Source: JAWKNZ01 sp041391425 (GTDB lineage: Bacteria > Bdellovibrionota_B > Oligoflexia > Oligoflexales > JAWKNZ01). Taken from it: a DNA stretch of 64,000 bases. The DNA lies in assembly GCA_041391425.1 (NCBI GenBank), contig JAWKNZ010000011.1:1-64000 (forward strand), given 5' to 3'. Position numbers and translations under genes: made by a program. The notes below the pieces were generated by a model that saw only the letters and a program-made list of their open reading frames with translations, did no database searches and had not been told where the DNA came from. Shown piece by piece: positions 9,874 to 18,622 of the stretch. Positions within the stretch are counted from its first letter, which is position 1. Every line of letters begins with the position of its first letter.

Positions 9874-11098
9874 TTACTCTATATGCTCTTTGTCTTTATT
9901 TTTTATAAATTGCTCGATGTCGCGATTCGTGTTGGTTGTGTTAAATATTTGCGCGCGTGCTTCTTTTTTTCCTTCTATTTGATTATGATAATACCTTTGT
10001 GTGGGATAGGCGAAATCGATGTCTTGACGGCTACCAAACTGATCTAATATCGCTCTCCAGAGTTTTGAACTTATCTCGCGTTTTTCCCTGGGATTACAGA
10101 GGAATCTTAACGTTATTAATACACCCGATTCCACTACTGAAATCCATACCTTTGATTGTAGATGGCTAAAATACATTCTAAGGGATCTGGATGCACGTTT
10201 TATTTGGTATTCAGCGGTTTGATTTTGCTTTCCAACGGTTTGTTCTAAAATTTTGTCAAGGATTTCTTCAGCTTTTTTCCAATTGGATTCAAAGGTAATT
10301 AAAATCGGTATTTCGTGCCAAATAAAGTCAAAACCGGCGTGAAAGTTGGCTACGGGCATGCGAAAAATTTCGCGGTTGGGAATATGGATAATTCGGCCTG
10401 TGGGTTGCTGGGCATCTTGACTATCCGCTAGTTCTTGCAATGAGAAATGGAAAGTTCGAATATCGGCAACATCGCCACTGTGGTTGCCTATTTTTATCCT
10501 TTCTCCTATTGAAAATGGCTTGACTGAAATTAAGTAAACCCATCCTGCTAAGCTAGCGACAACATCCTGTAATGCTATAGCTAATCCGGCTGATAGCAAA
10601 CCAAAATAGGTAGAAAAATTGCTGTCTCCGGCAATCCATATTTTGATTAGCATCGCAATAGAAAGTACTCCAATGGTGATATTGCTATATTTAGTAAGCG
10701 AGTACTGCTTTTGACTGTCTAGAATATCGAAGAACGATATAGTTGATGTTGATATTTTTTTTGCTGCAAAATAAAAGATAAAAACAAGGGTGGTCATGAG
10801 TATGCGTTCTGAGGCTTTCTCAGGAATATTAAATAGTGTTGCTAAACTTGATGCGCCTGTTAGCCATATATTTAAAAGAATTGCAATTGCGAATAAATTT
10901 AATAATGTTGGCAATGATTCGTCGATAATGTTTCGAATTTTTTGAGAATCGATTTTTTTAAATAAAATCTTTGATAACAGCTTTTTTAAAGATAAAGAGT
11001 AGGGAAAGTGTGATAGCGGTTAGAATAAAATTGTAAATAACAGGAATGGGAATGGAAATATGCTTTTCCAAGTGATCACGTAGATACTGTAAAATAAG
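9874..11098 (-). CDS. MscS-family mechanosensitive channel, 5' end frameshifted
   Basis: The main open frame (9874-10914, 346 residues) contains the MscS pore and beta domain: GLLSAGLAIALQDVVASLAG (pore-lining helix, Gly/Ala rich), VKPFSIGERIKIGNHSGDV and IHIPNREIF. It lacks a credible start. Homologous hydrophobic sequence (LQYLRDHLEKHISIPIPVIY and following) continues upstream in another frame to about 11098. The two halves join if one T is added to the T run near 10962. The gene would then begin inside or just after the stop of the RND transporter, suggesting translational coupling. It acts as a pressure-release channel in the inner membrane. Confidence 0.85.
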
Positions 11099-11102
11099 TC
11101 CA

Positions 11103-14100
11103 TTATCGTTCAAATGTAAGCTCTTTCTGCGAATCGATTAATCTAAGTAAACAAGGAACTACAAATAAGGTCATCGCTGTTGATGTGAATAGCCCAAAAA
11201 ATACCGCAATTCCAAGCGGTTGTAGTATCTTTCCACCTTCTCCATAGGCTAAGGCTATAGGCAATGCACCGAACAAAGTTGTCAATGTTGTCATTAAAAT
11301 TGGACGGATCCGCATTTGGCATGCCTTCTTTATAGTGGCAAGGTGGTCTGTCGGGCCCTTCGATTCATGGCGTTGTTTTTGATAGAAGTCAATAAGCAAT
11401 ATACCATTATTGACGACAAGACCTGAAAGTAAAATGACGCCTAACATAGAATTTAAAGAAATTGTGCTGTCTCCTAGCCACAGGCCGGTGATAACTCCTA
11501 TTAATGAAAAAGGCACAGTTATTAGAATAATTAATGGATATTTAAGAGAGTTAAATGTTATAGCTATGGTCACGAAAACAAGCATAATACTCATAGCTAA
11601 GGCCCATTTGAAACTATTTAAAGCAATACTGACCTCTTCATTTGGATCTGGAAACGTTAAGTGTGCTTCTTGTTTACTGGAAGCTTCCATCAATTTACTT
11701 TTGATTTCTGTTAATTTTTTTCCTTGTTCTTGATTTTTTTTGAAATCAAAAAATATTTGTTGCTTTTGAACACCGTCTATAAATTGCAAAGGTGGGTAGG
11801 AGTCGGCTTGATAGCTTATTTCTGCTAAAGCCTTTATTGGAACAATCTTATCTTGGATAAGAATTGGTATCGAAGAAAGCTCCTCTATAGTTTGTGCCTG
11901 TTGATTTTTATGAAAGGCAATCTGTATATCAGTTTTTTCTCCCTGTTCCACCAAACTTGTGAACCAATAGCCATTTGAGCCGGCGGCTTGTATATAACGG
12001 TAAAATTTTTCTTGTCCATCTACCCATGGTTTAAACTTGTCTCTAATGCCTTCACTCGGGGTTGCGCGAGGACGTTTCCGCGTTATACCTCCCGAGTTTT
12101 TTAGGATTGTTTCGACTTGTTTCGTACTACGATTTAAGGCAGCCTCCTCGGCTCCACTAACTTCGACTATAAGATCATGGCTTTCAGGTAACGGCATAGC
12201 TCCAGGGTCGAAGTATTCGACGCGGTAATTTGCCTCTGGAGTGATGTCAAATCTTTCTAAGAAATCATTTTTGAAGCTATCAAATAATTGTCGATCTTTT
12301 AAAGCTGCCGTTATAGTTCCTCCTTCAGCATTCCAAAATTGTGTTGAATGGCTTGAAATTTCTTTCCTTTCTGATAGCCAAGCTTCGATATTATTTGTGT
12401 AGCTTTTTGCAAGGCTTATATCATTATTTTCAGGCAACTCTATATAGATCGAAGCTAATTTTGAATTTGGTTTTGCAATAATTTCTTGCTTAAGGAAGGG
12501 TAAGAGGAAGAAACTAGCTAAAAATAACATGAGTGCTACTGCAATAATAGCAACAGAACGGGATTTGTTTTTTAATACCCAGTTTAAATATATATCATAC
12601 GTGTTGTTAAGCCAGGATAATAAACTATCCTCCATCGATTTTTTATCGCTATTATTTTTACTTTGAATAAATTTGTAACTTAATCCTGGGACAATAATCA
12701 GAGCTGAAAGGATTGAAGTCGTCAACACGAAAATTACGGCTTTGGTTAGATCTCCTAAAACGGCTTTTGAATAAGATTTTGTATAAAGTATAGGAAAAAA
12801 AACTACTATTGAAGTTAATATCGAAGCTGCAATGGGAATAGCAACTTCTTTAGTTGCAATGATAATTTCTTGAGCACGCTCAATAGGAGAAAGTTTATTT
12901 TTTATATCTGCAAGGCGTCGAAAAATATTTTCCAAAGCAACAATAGAGCTGTCTACGATCATGCCTATACCGATTGCTAGCCCCCCTAGAGAAACAATAT
13001 TGAGGGTGACACCGAATAGACTCATCAGTAGGAACGAGCTAATAATGCAAAACGGGATGGAAATTGCGATAATAATTGTATTTTTTATGGCGCCAAGAAA
13101 AAAATAAATCACCGCTATGGCTACGAGTCCTCCAATGACTGCATTGCTAATAAGGTTTTCAATAGCGCGTTGTATAAATTCGGAAGGATTCACTATTATG
13201 GAATAACTAATTTCTGGATGGTTTATTTGAAAGCTGGCGAGTTCTTGCTCGACATGATCACATGCGCGTTTGACATCTCCATTTGGCTCAAGGCTAACAT
13301 ACATAAAGCTACCATCTTCTCCGTTGAGCCGGCTGATCCGTTCATCAGGAGTGTAACGAGATGTTACTCTAGCCACGTCACCAATGTTTAGAGTTCTTCC
13401 TAATTTTAAGTCATAATGAATTGGCTTTTGGACTATATCTTCTATGGCTTCAGCTGAAGCTGGCAATGTGATTTGAATTTGCTGGTTTGTCGTCGATTCT
13501 ATAGCGCCGATATTCTTAGAATTTATCGCCAATTTTATTGCTGACTCCAAGGTGTTTAGATCGACTTGATAATTTAATAGTTTATTAATATCAACTTCGA
13601 TAACTTTGATAGGTTCGACGCGACCTCCTACCCATACCGAGTCAACGCCTTTGAGTCCTTCAAGGACAGGTCGTAATCTATTGTTTAATAATTCTCCTAG
13701 TTCAGACTTAGTTAACTTTTTACTGCCATAAGATATACGCATATATCCAGTACTTCTAGCGCTGCGAGAGTGAGAAAAATAACTGAGCCTATTATTAGAA
13801 CTAGCTTCTGCGGGTTGGAAAATTTCTTTTATATCTTGTTCAGCCTTGTCTTCATCTATATCCCATTCAAATTCTACAGTATAGCGTCCTCGTCCTTTAC
13901 TATAAACTGCAGTCACACTTTCGACTCCATCTAAGCTTCGTAATTGTTGCTCGAAGTTTTGCCCATAGGAGTTATATAGGTCGGCAGGAGAGATAATGTC
14001 TCCATGAGAAAAGCCAACCACAATAGTAGGTTTGACCATATTGGGATACATTTTGATTGGAAGGTGACTCAAGGAGATGAGTCCACCAATCATTAGAGCA

Positions 14101-14153
14101 GCGATGGTTAACAGTATTGCTGTCGGATTACGAAGGTATTGAGTCGAGTTCAT
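11103..14153 (-). CDS. RND efflux transporter (AcrB/MMPL superfamily)
   Basis: About 1,016 residues from ATG 14153, which has AAGGTG seven bases upstream (the TTG at 14171 is less likely). Twelve TM segments in the usual pattern: TM1 at residues 10-30, a large periplasmic loop, TM2-6 around 330-480, a second loop, TM8-12 at 840-1010. The proton-relay motif in TM4 is GIGMIVDSSIVALENI, with a single Asp as in divergent RND branches. It pumps an unknown substrate with the adaptor and TolC encoded immediately upstream. Confidence 0.93.
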   Translation of the reverse strand: MNSTQYLRNPTAILLTIAALMIGGLISLSHLPIKMYPNMVKPTIVVGFSHGDIISPADLYNSYGQNFEQQLRSLDGVESVTAVYSKGRGRYTVEFEWDIDEDKAEQDIKEIFQPAEASSNNRLSYFSHSRSARSTGYMRISYGSKKLTKSELGELLNNRLRPVLEGLKGVDSVWVGGRVEPIKVIEVDINKLLNYQVDLNTLESAIKLAINSKNIGAIESTTNQQIQITLPASAEAIEDIVQKPIHYDLKLGRTLNIGDVARVTSRYTPDERISRLNGEDGSFMYVSLEPNGDVKRACDHVEQELASFQINHPEISYSIIVNPSEFIQRAIENLISNAVIGGLVAIAVIYFFLGAIKNTIIIAISIPFCIISSFLLMSLFGVTLNIVSLGGLAIGIGMIVDSSIVALENIFRRLADIKNKLSPIERAQEIIIATKEVAIPIAASILTSIVVFFPILYTKSYSKAVLGDLTKAVIFVLTTSILSALIIVPGLSYKFIQSKNNSDKKSMEDSLLSWLNNTYDIYLNWVLKNKSRSVAIIAVALMLFLASFFLLPFLKQEIIAKPNSKLASIYIELPENNDISLAKSYTNNIEAWLSERKEISSHSTQFWNAEGGTITAALKDRQLFDSFKNDFLERFDITPEANYRVEYFDPGAMPLPESHDLIVEVSGAEEAALNRSTKQVETILKNSGGITRKRPRATPSEGIRDKFKPWVDGQEKFYRYIQAAGSNGYWFTSLVEQGEKTDIQIAFHKNQQAQTIEELSSIPILIQDKIVPIKALAEISYQADSYPPLQFIDGVQKQQIFFDFKKNQEQGKKLTEIKSKLMEASSKQEAHLTFPDPNEEVSIALNSFKWALAMSIMLVFVTIAITFNSLKYPLIILITVPFSLIGVITGLWLGDSTISLNSMLGVILLSGLVVNNGILLIDFYQKQRHESKGPTDHLATIKKACQMRIRPILMTTLTTLFGALPIALAYGEGGKILQPLGIAVFFGLFTSTAMTLFVVPCLLRLIDSQKELTFER

Positions 14154-14179
14154 GTCCGGACACCTTAGCAATGTTTGGT

Positions 14180-15148
14180 TTATTTTCGTTTAATGACCGC
14201 AACTTCTTCGCCAACCTGTAAAGGCTCTTTGGCCGCTTTACTGATTATAGTCATTCCTTCTTTTAAATCTGGGGATTGTATTTCCCATTGATCTTCGTTT
14301 TTAGTCGCAACATTTACGGATATTTTTTTGACTTTATTGTCGTCGTCAATACTATATAAAAAATAGTTGCCACTAGATCCTTTTACTCGAGTTGATGCAA
14401 TAATAAACCCTTCTTTGTCACCAAGGGTGAAACGAAAGTGAATTAACTGTCCAGGCTTTAAATTCGGCTGCGCAGCTATAGATACCGTGACTTCTTGTGT
14501 TCCTAAATTAGGATCAATTAGAGGGGATATAGCAGTTATTTTTGCTTCAATTGGAGTAGAAGTGTCTTCTTCAAAGAAAGCGGGTACCTGTTGGTTTATG
14601 GTAGTAAAGGATAAGTCATCTTGAGTCATATGTAGTTTGCATTTATAACCATTAGCTTGATAAATTCGCATGATACTTGAATTCTTTGTTATAAAATCTC
14701 CCACGCTATAAGGCGATTCTTGGATGATTCCATTAATTTTCGCTGTTAAACGCATTGCATTTCTATATTGGTCTACTCCAGTGGGCTGTAAAATCGCGAT
14801 GGTTTCTCCTTTTTTAACGGTATCACCAACTCTTTTCAGCAGTTTTTCAACGACAGCATCCAGGGGTGTATAGACACCCATAGACAAAAGCGGTTCGATT
14901 CTCCCGTAATATATAGACAAACGGGAAATTTTTGTCTTCTTTAAAGGTTCTGTGAATACTTGATTTTTTTTTAATACTGTTTTCTGCGAAGGCCCTTGCT
15001 TATGATTTTCTTCGGCTATAGCAGGTTTTTGTGTGAATAGGAAAGACGTACAAAAAATAAGATTTATAATAAGTATCGCAGTTTTGCTTTTCGCAAGGCG
15101 ATATTTTGTACAACAGATAATACGAAGCGAGCTTGATATATCAGACAT
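14180..15148 (-). CDS. RND periplasmic adaptor (HlyD/MFP family)
   Basis: About 322 residues from ATG 15148, chosen because GGGAG precedes it and the longer frame would overlap tolC. N-terminal signal/anchor at residues 18-40 (ILIINLIFCTSFLFTQKPAIA). Barrel-sandwich (lipoyl) halves are seen as LDAVVEKLLKRVGDTVKKGETIAIL and INGIIQESPYSVGDFI; the alpha-hairpin between them is very short. Beta-barrel and membrane-proximal domains follow (PNLGTQEVTVSIAAQPNLKP). It bridges the RND pump to TolC. Confidence 0.9.
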   Translation of the reverse strand: MSDISSSLRIICCTKYRLAKSKTAILIINLIFCTSFLFTQKPAIAEENHKQGPSQKTVLKKNQVFTEPLKKTKISRLSIYYGRIEPLLSMGVYTPLDAVVEKLLKRVGDTVKKGETIAILQPTGVDQYRNAMRLTAKINGIIQESPYSVGDFITKNSSIMRIYQANGYKCKLHMTQDDLSFTTINQQVPAFFEEDTSTPIEAKITAISPLIDPNLGTQEVTVSIAAQPNLKPGQLIHFRFTLGDKEGFIIASTRVKGSSGNYFLYSIDDDNKVKKISVNVATKNEDQWEIQSPDLKEGMTIISKAAKEPLQVGEEVAVIKRK

Positions 15149-15161
15149 TTTTTTACTCCCA

Positions 15162-16568
15162 TTAACGGCTGGTGCTACCGACAATATAATCGAGTTCATT
15201 AAGTGCCACCTCAATATCATTGATTTTGCGAGCAAGAGCGATTCGATCATTTTGTAATTTTACCTTATCTTCAAGGAGATCTCTAATATTTGTAGCACCA
15301 TTCTTATAGCGCTTTTCTGTATCTTTTAATAAGCCCTCTCTAATTTCTAACCTCTGCTTTAACATTTCATAGTTTGAAAAAAATGTTTGTAATTTATCAA
15401 TTAATGCCCTTAGAGTTGCCTTAACTTCTTCTATCATAATTTCATTATCCAAGTTATTTTCTTGTAATTTATTTTTGAATATCGATTTTTGATACCTTTC
15501 ATCAAAGGAGGAAAAAATTGGGTAATTAAAGTTAATAGTGAAAAATATTGGGTCTTGTGGATCTGGGATTCTCTCCTTTTGTACGTGATAGTTCCAACTT
15601 GCGGCTAAATTTAGTTTGGGTCTAAAATTTGCTAGTGCCTGGGTCCGCTCGGACTCCAAGATTGAAGCGTCGATTGCAAGTATCTTATATTGTGGGTGTG
15701 CTATCTTATAAGATTTAAGCAATCCTTCGATAGCAACAGCTTGTGTTTTATTTGCGAGCTCTGAAAAAAAGCTTTCTGCTTTAGGAGTTAGATGAAGTTT
15801 ATTATCTTCTTTGCTGATGTCTATTTTGATGCCTTCTAATCCGGTAAGGTGATATAAATTTGTTTTGCTCTTTAGGCTTTGTTGTTCAACTTCTGATAAC
15901 TGCATTTTGTTCTGCAGGTGATTTAAACGTTGTAAGTCACGTTCTTCTTTACTGGCATAGCCGCGTTTGTATTGCACTTCAGCTTCATCAAGTAGCTTTC
16001 TATCTTCCTTTAAGGCCTCAAGGAGGAGATTTGCTTGTGTTGATAAGGCATAAAAATTGAGCCATTCCTCTTTTATATCGTGAATCAAAGTATTTTCTGC
16101 ATTTTTTAGCTCTAGGCTCGCCTTTTCGATCAAGAGCTGTGCTTTTGAGTAGGTTGAAATATCCTTAAGCCCATTAAAAATATTTTGGCTTAGGGTTAAG
16201 GCACTGCCATAACTCAGTGGTTTTCCCAGTTGGCTACCTTCATGTGTGATCGGTCCATCTAGTGCCTTGCTTTGTGATAAAGATGCGGAAAAATCGAGCC
16301 GTGGATAATAAAGATTTTTTTTACTTTCTTTATAGTCAAGTTCAAGGCTTTGAATTTTGTTTTTTATTTTTTTTAATTTTAAATTACTGGTTAATCCGTG
16401 TTCAATGAGTTGTGATAATGTTGCCTTTTGTACTGTAGCAGCTCTTATGGTGTTTTCATTACTAGAGAAAATCATCGATAGAATAATTAAAAGAAAAGGT
16501 TTATGCCTTCCTATCGCAGGGCCTATTTTTCGATTTTTATTTATTTCGAAATTAATCATGTTCACCAT
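15162..16568 (-). CDS. TolC-family outer membrane efflux protein
   Basis: 468 residues: N-terminal signal (RHKPFLLIILSMIFSS), then two long coiled-coil repeats typical of outer membrane efflux proteins (SQLIEHGLTSNLKLKKIKNK and AHPQYKILAIDASILESERT start the two halves; ARKINDIEVALNELDYIVGS ends the second). First gene of the four-gene tripartite efflux operon on the minus strand; the adaptor start follows its stop by 13 bp. Confidence 0.92.
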   Translation of the reverse strand: MVNMINFEINKNRKIGPAIGRHKPFLLIILSMIFSSNENTIRAATVQKATLSQLIEHGLTSNLKLKKIKNKIQSLELDYKESKKNLYYPRLDFSASLSQSKALDGPITHEGSQLGKPLSYGSALTLSQNIFNGLKDISTYSKAQLLIEKASLELKNAENTLIHDIKEEWLNFYALSTQANLLLEALKEDRKLLDEAEVQYKRGYASKEERDLQRLNHLQNKMQLSEVEQQSLKSKTNLYHLTGLEGIKIDISKEDNKLHLTPKAESFFSELANKTQAVAIEGLLKSYKIAHPQYKILAIDASILESERTQALANFRPKLNLAASWNYHVQKERIPDPQDPIFFTINFNYPIFSSFDERYQKSIFKNKLQENNLDNEIMIEEVKATLRALIDKLQTFFSNYEMLKQRLEIREGLLKDTEKRYKNGATNIRDLLEDKVKLQNDRIALARKINDIEVALNELDYIVGSTSR

Positions 16569-16826
16569 GATGAAAATTAGCTAAAAAAATACAGCAAGTT
16601 AGTTTAATTTTTATTTTCTAGGATAGCAAAATTAAAATATCTAGGCGAGAGAATAGAATTTGGTTAATTAATTTTTAATTAAGAGTAGATTTTCATTTAG
16701 TATCTATTTGAAATTACGGATATATTGATAAATGCGTAGTATTTGGTTATGGTATTAGCTAGATTAAGATCTCAGTGTGTTGTCAAAGGTAATTAAATAA
16801 CTGATCGAAATAATTGAGGATCAGCC

Positions 16827-17873
16827 ATGCGAAAAATATATAAAACTGTGATTGATGGAATTGGATGTGCTTTGCCGGAAAAGATTGTTACTAATGATGA
16901 TCTTGCGAAAGTAATGGATACTAGTGATGAATGGATTCGAGAACGAACTGGTATCAGAGAGAGGCGCGTAGCTGAAGCTGATGTTGGAACCTCTGACTTA
17001 GGAGTAACAGCGGCGAAAGAAGCGATAAAGAATGCAAAGTGTGACCTTAATGATATTGATTTGGTGATTGCTGCTACTCTTTCTCCTGATTATAACTTTC
17101 CCGGTATAGGCGTACTAATTCAAGATAAACTTGGTCTGAAGGATGTGGCGGGTTTTGACGTTAGGGCACAGTGTAGCGGGTTTGCCTGGGGGTTAAGCGC
17201 TGCAGATGCGTTTATTGGTAGTGGGCAGTATAAAAAGATTTTATTAGTGGGTGCTGAAATTCACAGCAAGGTGCTGGAGTTTAGTACTTGGGGGCGGTAT
17301 ATTAGTGTCTTGTTTGGAGATGCTGCTGGGGCCGCTGTTCTTTCAGCTCATGAGTGTGTGTCTTCGGATTTATATCCTCATGCAAAAAACAATCAGGAGC
17401 GGGGTATTATAGATAGCCTTATGGGGAGTGATGGCAGTGGTGCTACATCGTTAGCCATGTTGCGCCCAGGAATGGCTGCAGGCTATGAGGACTTTGTGAC
17501 TCTTGAGGATGTGGAAAAGAAGAGTTTTCATCCAGTTATGGAAGGACAACTTATTTATAAAAATGCGGTACGGCGAATGTCAGAGGCTAGTGCTACCTTG
17601 CTTGAACGCAACAGTCTTAATGCTTCTGATTTAGATTTATTGATACCACACCAGGCTAATCTTAGAATTTCGGAAGCTCTAAGGAAGAAATTAGGGCTTC
17701 CAGAAGAAAAAGTAATTAATAATATCCAAAAATATGGAAATACTACCGCCGCCACTTTACCTTTATGTATGGACGAAGCTATTAAAGATGGACGATTAAA
17801 ACCGGGCTCATTAGTTATGACTGTTGCTTTTGGGGCAGGCTTTACTTGGGGTGCTAATTTAATACGATGGTAA
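16827..17873 (+). CDS. fabH: 3-oxoacyl-ACP synthase III (KAS III)
   Basis: 348 residues. Condenses acetyl-CoA with malonyl-ACP to start fatty acid synthesis. The catalytic Cys is in DVRAQCSGFAWGL (about residue 113), the His in LLIPHQANLRI and the Asn in KYGNTTAATLPLCM, completing the Cys-His-Asn triad. The N-terminus (IDGIGCALPEKIVTNDDL) and TSDEWIRERTGIRERR are standard. GGATC precedes ATG by about 6 bases. It stands alone, not in a fab operon. It might be a FabH paralogue for a secondary product, but nothing supports that. Confidence 0.94.
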   Translation: MRKIYKTVIDGIGCALPEKIVTNDDLAKVMDTSDEWIRERTGIRERRVAEADVGTSDLGVTAAKEAIKNAKCDLNDIDLVIAATLSPDYNFPGIGVLIQDKLGLKDVAGFDVRAQCSGFAWGLSAADAFIGSGQYKKILLVGAEIHSKVLEFSTWGRYISVLFGDAAGAAVLSAHECVSSDLYPHAKNNQERGIIDSLMGSDGSGATSLAMLRPGMAAGYEDFVTLEDVEKKSFHPVMEGQLIYKNAVRRMSEASATLLERNSLNASDLDLLIPHQANLRISEALRKKLGLPEEKVINNIQKYGNTTAATLPLCMDEAIKDGRLKPGSLVMTVAFGAGFTWGANLIRW

Positions 17874-17892
17874 CAACTATAGCCGCCCGGCT

Positions 17893-18062
17893 GAGCGAAG
17901 CGAAGTATCTTGAAGTTCTTATGAGATATCGTCATGTTGAGCGAAGCGAAATATCTTGAAGTTCTTATGAGATATCGTCATGTTGAGCGAAGCGAAATAT
18001 CTTGAAGTTCTTATGAGATATCGTCATGTTGAGCGAAGCGAAATATCTTGAAGTTCTTATGA
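17893..18062 (+). repeat. 46-bp tandem repeat, about 3.7 copies
   Basis: Four consecutive units start at 17893, 17939, 17985 and 18031. Each begins GAGCGAAGCGAAATATCTTG and ends in GAGATATCGTCATGTT; copies are almost identical. AGATAT and ATATCT flank the GAGCGAAGCGAA core, so each unit junction can fold into a hairpin. GAGCGAAGCGAA motifs are a common interspersed repeat in many bacteria. Located just after fabH. Confidence 0.93.
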
Positions 18063-18152
18063 ACATGAAGATTCTTCGCCTTTGCGCTAGATCTTGTTCT
18101 TGATGCCATGAGATATTCTCTTCAATATCTTTCGTGACTTATGGATAATAAG

Positions 18153-18593
18153 CTATAAGACTATGCAAACAGTGTCTGATGGTGGCGATTGTGCTATCGA
18201 ATTGGCCGCAACCAATATAAAGCAAACCTCTTTGCTTTTTGCTTGTGCTAATGCGGCTTCGTCCGTTATTACGACTTGTACGGCTGGAGAAGTTAAGCTT
18301 AACGTCTTTCCGACGTCGAAACGCTTTTGCCAGCTCAAAGGAGTTTTTTCACTTGCTTTAATGATATAGTGGGTGATGTCCGTTTGCTTTGGAGCGTCCC
18401 ATCTAAAAGTCAGTAAAGTGCCGTCATTTGTAACCTCGATATTACCACTGTCAGGTTCTTTTTGGCTATTTATGTTGGCTTTTGAGCGTGTAGAAATAAT
18501 TTGTTTTTGGCTATCTCCACATGCTGAAACTAGAAATACTAATAAGAAAGAAAGTAGCCCATTTAAAAAATATTTTTTTGATTTTTTTTGCAT
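18153..18593 (-). CDS. lipoprotein with fibronectin-like fold
   Basis: 146 residues with a clear lipobox (FLLVFLVSACGDS; Cys about residue 26). The mature part has a fibronectin type III-like pattern (LLTFRWDAPKQTDITHYIIKAS ... VCFILVAANSIAQSPPSDTVC). It starts 29 bp after the large diheme protein ends, same strand, so it is probably co-transcribed and is a candidate outer-membrane partner. No assigned function. Confidence 0.7.
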   Translation of the reverse strand: MQKKSKKYFLNGLLSFLLVFLVSACGDSQKQIISTRSKANINSQKEPDSGNIEVTNDGTLLTFRWDAPKQTDITHYIIKASEKTPLSWQKRFDVGKTLSLTSPAVQVVITDEAALAQAKSKEVCFILVAANSIAQSPPSDTVCIVL

Positions 18594-18622
18594 TGTTGTA
18601 CCTTAAATCTAATTTATAAAGA

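Noticed and set aside
17893..18062. CRISPR-like array
   Set aside because: Units are contiguous and nearly identical with no variable spacers, and there are no cas genes; it is a plain tandem repeat.
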